7,967 bases of DNA from CAG-791 sp045113775. Lineage in GTDB: Bacteria; Bacillota; Clostridia; Lachnospirales; Lachnospiraceae. The stretch spans positions 1-7,967 of the forward strand of contig JBGUJH010000025.1 in assembly GCA_045113775.1 (NCBI GenBank), given 5' to 3'. Positions 5,939-7,967 of this stretch are shown in pieces (the stretch's first letter is position 1; each line of letters starts with the position of its first letter). The notes beneath the pieces are model-generated. The model did not search any database. It saw only the letters and a program-made list of their open reading frames with translations, and was not told the origin of the DNA. A program made the position numbers and the translations under genes.

Positions 5939-6990
5939 CAGCGGGCACACAGATCGGAGCCGGAATCCAGGGGGACCGGCTCTTTGCATCGTATGCAGGG
6001 TTTTGCCGCTATGGCAGTCAGAAGCGGACGGTCCGGCTCAATGAGCAAAAGAGGAGACGGCGCCGCCATAGCCTGCTCCGGGCAGACCCGGCTGCAGAGA
6101 CCGCAGCCGGTGCACTTATGCGGCAGAAGCACCATATAATAGCGCCCGGAACCTTCGGGACCGGGGGCGCGAAGAAGGGCTCCCGCCGGGCAGATGCGGG
6201 TGCAGATCCCGCAGGCTGTGCAGTTTTTTTCAAAATGCGGGAGCATCCAGGAAAAGCCGGATCCGGACAGGGATTGGCCGGCTTCAGCTGTGTCTTTGGA
6301 GCGCTGTTTTACTTTGTGGAGCAGAATCTGCCTCCACAGTGTTCCGTCGGGAACAGATTCCTGCGGAAGAGGCAGAAGGGCGGAAGCAGTCCTTCCGGTC
6401 TTTGTCATGAGCAGGGATAAAGCCTCACGTCGTGTATAACGGCGGGCCGGTACAGCAGAGGGGTCCTGTGTCAGGAACACTCTTTGGGAATAGAGTTCCA
6501 CTCCAAGGAAGATCTTTGCCTGTGACAGGTTTTTTTCAAGGGACGTACGGCAGGAGGATTTTTCGCAGCCGGCGCATTCGCCGGTAATGATCGTGACGAT
6601 ACCGTGCAGGGCAAGGAAGCACAGAAATTCCCAGTTCAGCGCGCCCGGATATTCCGTCGGAATGTCTGATGACAGCCCGCTTTTGCATGAAATGATGGTA
6701 TCATGTTGTAAACGGGAGGCGTAGGAAAAGAGCCTTTCTGCCTGTATGCGGGCGGGAGAAACAGCGCGTGAGGGACATGCACTGACGCACAGACCGCACC
6801 CTGAACAGGAATCCCAGTCCGCTTTCATGCTGCCGGCAAAGGGCATGGAAATGACGCCCGCCGGACAGACATCCATGCAGGATCTGCATGGATGACGTGT
6901 CTGCATTCGGTTCAGACAGCGATTTTGGTCTATTGTCGGATGGCTCTCAAAAATCAATTTTCGCGCAAGATAATCGTTCCACAGGGACAT
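5917..6990 (-). CDS. Multi-cluster 4Fe-4S protein with two dicluster domains and a cysteine-rich middle
   Basis: The protein has 357 residues from ATG 6990-6988, which follows AAAGGAAGCCT on the minus strand. An in-frame ATG at 7029 would add 13 residues, but five of them (KERKP) are the translated ribosome binding site, so the shorter form is preferred. Four ferredoxin-type groups are visible: C25-C35-C38-C42, C62-C65-C68-C72, C257-C260-C263-C267 and C293-C296-C299-C303. Between them, residues 95-165 carry C102, C124 and an ECAGCEKSSC motif (138-147); the spacing and the hydrophobic strands recall the small iron-sulfur domain of MvhD/HdrA-linked proteins, a tentative resemblance. C332-C335...C348-C351 at the end form a zinc-ribbon-like knuckle. 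No signal peptide or membrane segment is seen, so it is cytoplasmic. A likely role is accessory electron transfer or maturation for the convergent molybdoenzyme operon; this is inferred from location. I do not recognise a named gene. Confidence 0.85.
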   Translation of the reverse strand: MSLWNDYLARKLIFESHPTIDQNRCLNRMQTRHPCRSCMDVCPAGVISMPFAGSMKADWDSCSGCGLCVSACPSRAVSPARIQAERLFSYASRLQHDTIISCKSGLSSDIPTEYPGALNWEFLCFLALHGIVTIITGECAGCEKSSCRTSLEKNLSQAKIFLGVELYSQRVFLTQDPSAVPARRYTRREALSLLMTKTGRTASALLPLPQESVPDGTLWRQILLHKVKQRSKDTAEAGQSLSGSGFSWMLPHFEKNCTACGICTRICPAGALLRAPGPEGSGRYYMVLLPHKCTGCGLCSRVCPEQAMAAPSPLLLIEPDRPLLTAIAAKPCIRCKEPVPLDSGSDLCARCRGELSI

Positions 6991-7155
6991 AGGCTTCCTT
7001 TCTTTTTTGATAGAATCCTTGGAATACATACAGACCTTTTAGCTGCAATCTTTTTTCAGCTTAATCCACATTCCGGAGCGCTGTGCGCGACGGGGCAGGG
7101 AGTAGTATTTCCAGTGACAGTATAACATAACCAGTGTTCTCTTCAGAGGTGTCTG
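6991..7155. promoter_or_regulatory. Divergent promoter region between the iron-sulfur gene and the kinase gene
   Basis: Both flanking genes must be started from this 165-base gap. On the minus strand TGTTATACT (7127-7119) is an extended -10 motif, giving a leader of about 120 bases to the iron-sulfur gene. On the plus strand TATAAC (7121-7126) could serve the kinase. The hexamer CCAGTG occurs at 7111-7116 and again at 7131-7136. These copies are 20 bases apart (two helix turns) and flank both -10 candidates, as expected for a regulator bound at two same-facing sites. No clear -35 is seen for either gene. Confidence 0.4.
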
Positions 7156-7967
7156 ATGAGAAAAGAATATGAATGGTCGGTGCAGCTCCGTACGCTGCGG
7201 CGGCAGTGCGGATTTGATTTTGCCGGACTTGCCTGTGCGATTCGGGGCAGGAGGACACTTCTGACATGGCGGGAGGCGTCCGGAAACCGGAACCGGAATT
7301 ACCTGAAAATTGTCCTGGAACCGGGCAAGGGAATCGCCGGAGGCGTCTTTCAGCGCAGGAAGACCATGGTTGTACAGAATGCCCTGCTCCAATACAGTGA
7401 GAGTGAGAGGGTGCACACACCCATACTCCTGGCAGAGGATATTCAGAGCTTTGCCGCTTTCCCTCTCTGGAAGGACGGGGAAGTGGACGCGGTATTGATG
7501 CTGGGCATGCGGGTGAATGATTCGGTCACCAGGGAGCGCTATGAGCAGCTGCGGCAGATCCTTTCAGAGGGGATATTCGGGCGCCGGGTCATTCCGGAGT
7601 CTTATGAGGCTGCACTGGAGGAAGTCTGGCGGCAGGAGTACCGTGAACTGCCGATCTATGAGCTGGTCGATGTGCCGCTGCGGGCGGCGCTTCGGGAGGA
7701 GAGATCCCGTATTGCGCAGGATCTGCACGACAGTGTGATCCAGGATCTTCTCGGGGTTCAGATGCAGCTGCGCACACTCAAATACACAGATGTTATGGAA
7801 GAAATCCGGGAGGGACTGCAGCTGGCGGATACTTCATTGAGCCATATTCAAAAGGAACTGCGGGAAATACTGGTCAGCGTAAAGCCGGAGATCGTGGAGA
7901 CTCTTGGGCTGAAGGCTGCCTTTCTAAGGCATTTTCGTTTTATGGAAGCCAGTTATCAGATCACGGT
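7156..7967 (+). CDS. Soluble GAF-HisKA_3 sensor histidine kinase, NreB/NarX-like (N-terminal part, truncated by window end)
   Basis: ATG 7156 follows AGAGGTG (7145-7151); the frame is open to the last base, giving 270 residues. Residues 8-122 form a GAF-like domain, with GKGIAGGVFQRRKTMVVQNA (58-77) and FAAFPLWKDGEVDAVLMLG (99-117) matching the usual order of GAF motifs. A helical linker follows. Residues 180-250 are a HisKA_3 dimerisation and phospho-transfer domain: EERSRIAQDLHDSVIQDLLG with His191 as the expected phosphorylated residue, then an X-region ending in LGLKAAFLRHF. The HATPase_c domain must lie beyond the window. No membrane helix is present, so this is a cytoplasmic sensor, as in the NreB type, not membrane-bound as in NarX. 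The GAF ligand cannot be read; nitrate-binding NreA is a GAF protein, but I see no specific link. It probably pairs with a NarL/LuxR-type response regulator encoded downstream and may control the neighbouring respiratory operon. Confidence 0.88.
   Translation, partial: MRKEYEWSVQLRTLRRQCGFDFAGLACAIRGRRTLLTWREASGNRNRNYLKIVLEPGKGIAGGVFQRRKTMVVQNALLQYSESERVHTPILLAEDIQSFAAFPLWKDGEVDAVLMLGMRVNDSVTRERYEQLRQILSEGIFGRRVIPESYEAALEEVWRQEYRELPIYELVDVPLRAALREERSRIAQDLHDSVIQDLLGVQMQLRTLKYTDVMEEIREGLQLADTSLSHIQKELREILVSVKPEIVETLGLKAAFLRHFRFMEASYQIT

Noticed and set aside
5258..5989. 243-residue minus-strand frame with SSVRF-type repeats
   Set aside because: The repeats are the reverse reading of the 27-bp tandem repeat, and the frame overlaps the NrfD, Tat-like and iron-sulfur genes.
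5839..6420. 193-residue plus-strand frame
   Set aside because: It is the complement of the iron-sulfur gene, whose cysteine motifs clearly fix the coding strand.

Overview
The window looks like chromosomal DNA of an anaerobically respiring bacterium. It is most likely a Gram-positive gut-type anaerobe (Clostridia, or possibly Coriobacteriia). The grounds are strong purine-rich ribosome binding sites before nearly every gene, frequent AGG/AGA arginine codons with a moderately high G+C by eye, and a respiratory molybdoenzyme with an NrfD-type anchor, a Tat subunit and an NreB/NarX-like histidine kinase. The taxonomic guess is weak because there is no rRNA or other marker.

Layout. Bases 1-540 hold the C-terminal part of a metallo-beta-lactamase-fold protein with a winged-helix-like tail. 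The sites where metal ligands are expected carry other residues. Bases 541-772 are a non-coding leader with two clear stem-loops and an AT-rich promoter-like patch. Bases 773-5716 form a tight plus-strand operon of four genes: a Tat-exported molybdopterin oxidoreductase catalytic subunit with type II (NarG-like, Asp-ligand) signatures, a four-cluster ferredoxin-like beta subunit, a ten-helix NrfD-like membrane subunit, and a small TatA/TatB-like protein. The tail of the Tat-like gene runs into a 27-bp tandem repeat that continues past its stop codon. One extra A in the first repeat copy changes the reading frame. Bases 5917-6990 hold, on the minus strand, a cysteine-rich multi-cluster iron-sulfur protein, convergent with the operon. 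From 7156 to the window end, divergent from it, is the N-terminal part of a soluble GAF-HisKA_3 sensor kinase.

How they may work together. The NrfD-like subunit would exchange electrons with the quinone pool, the beta subunit would wire them to the catalytic subunit, and the Tat-like protein would help export the folded molybdoprotein with its partner across the membrane. The minus-strand iron-sulfur protein is probably an accessory electron-transfer or maturation factor. The kinase is a plausible sensor controlling the cluster. The substrate cannot be read from the sequence. No TorD-like chaperone, TatC or response regulator is visible, so these must lie outside the window if present.
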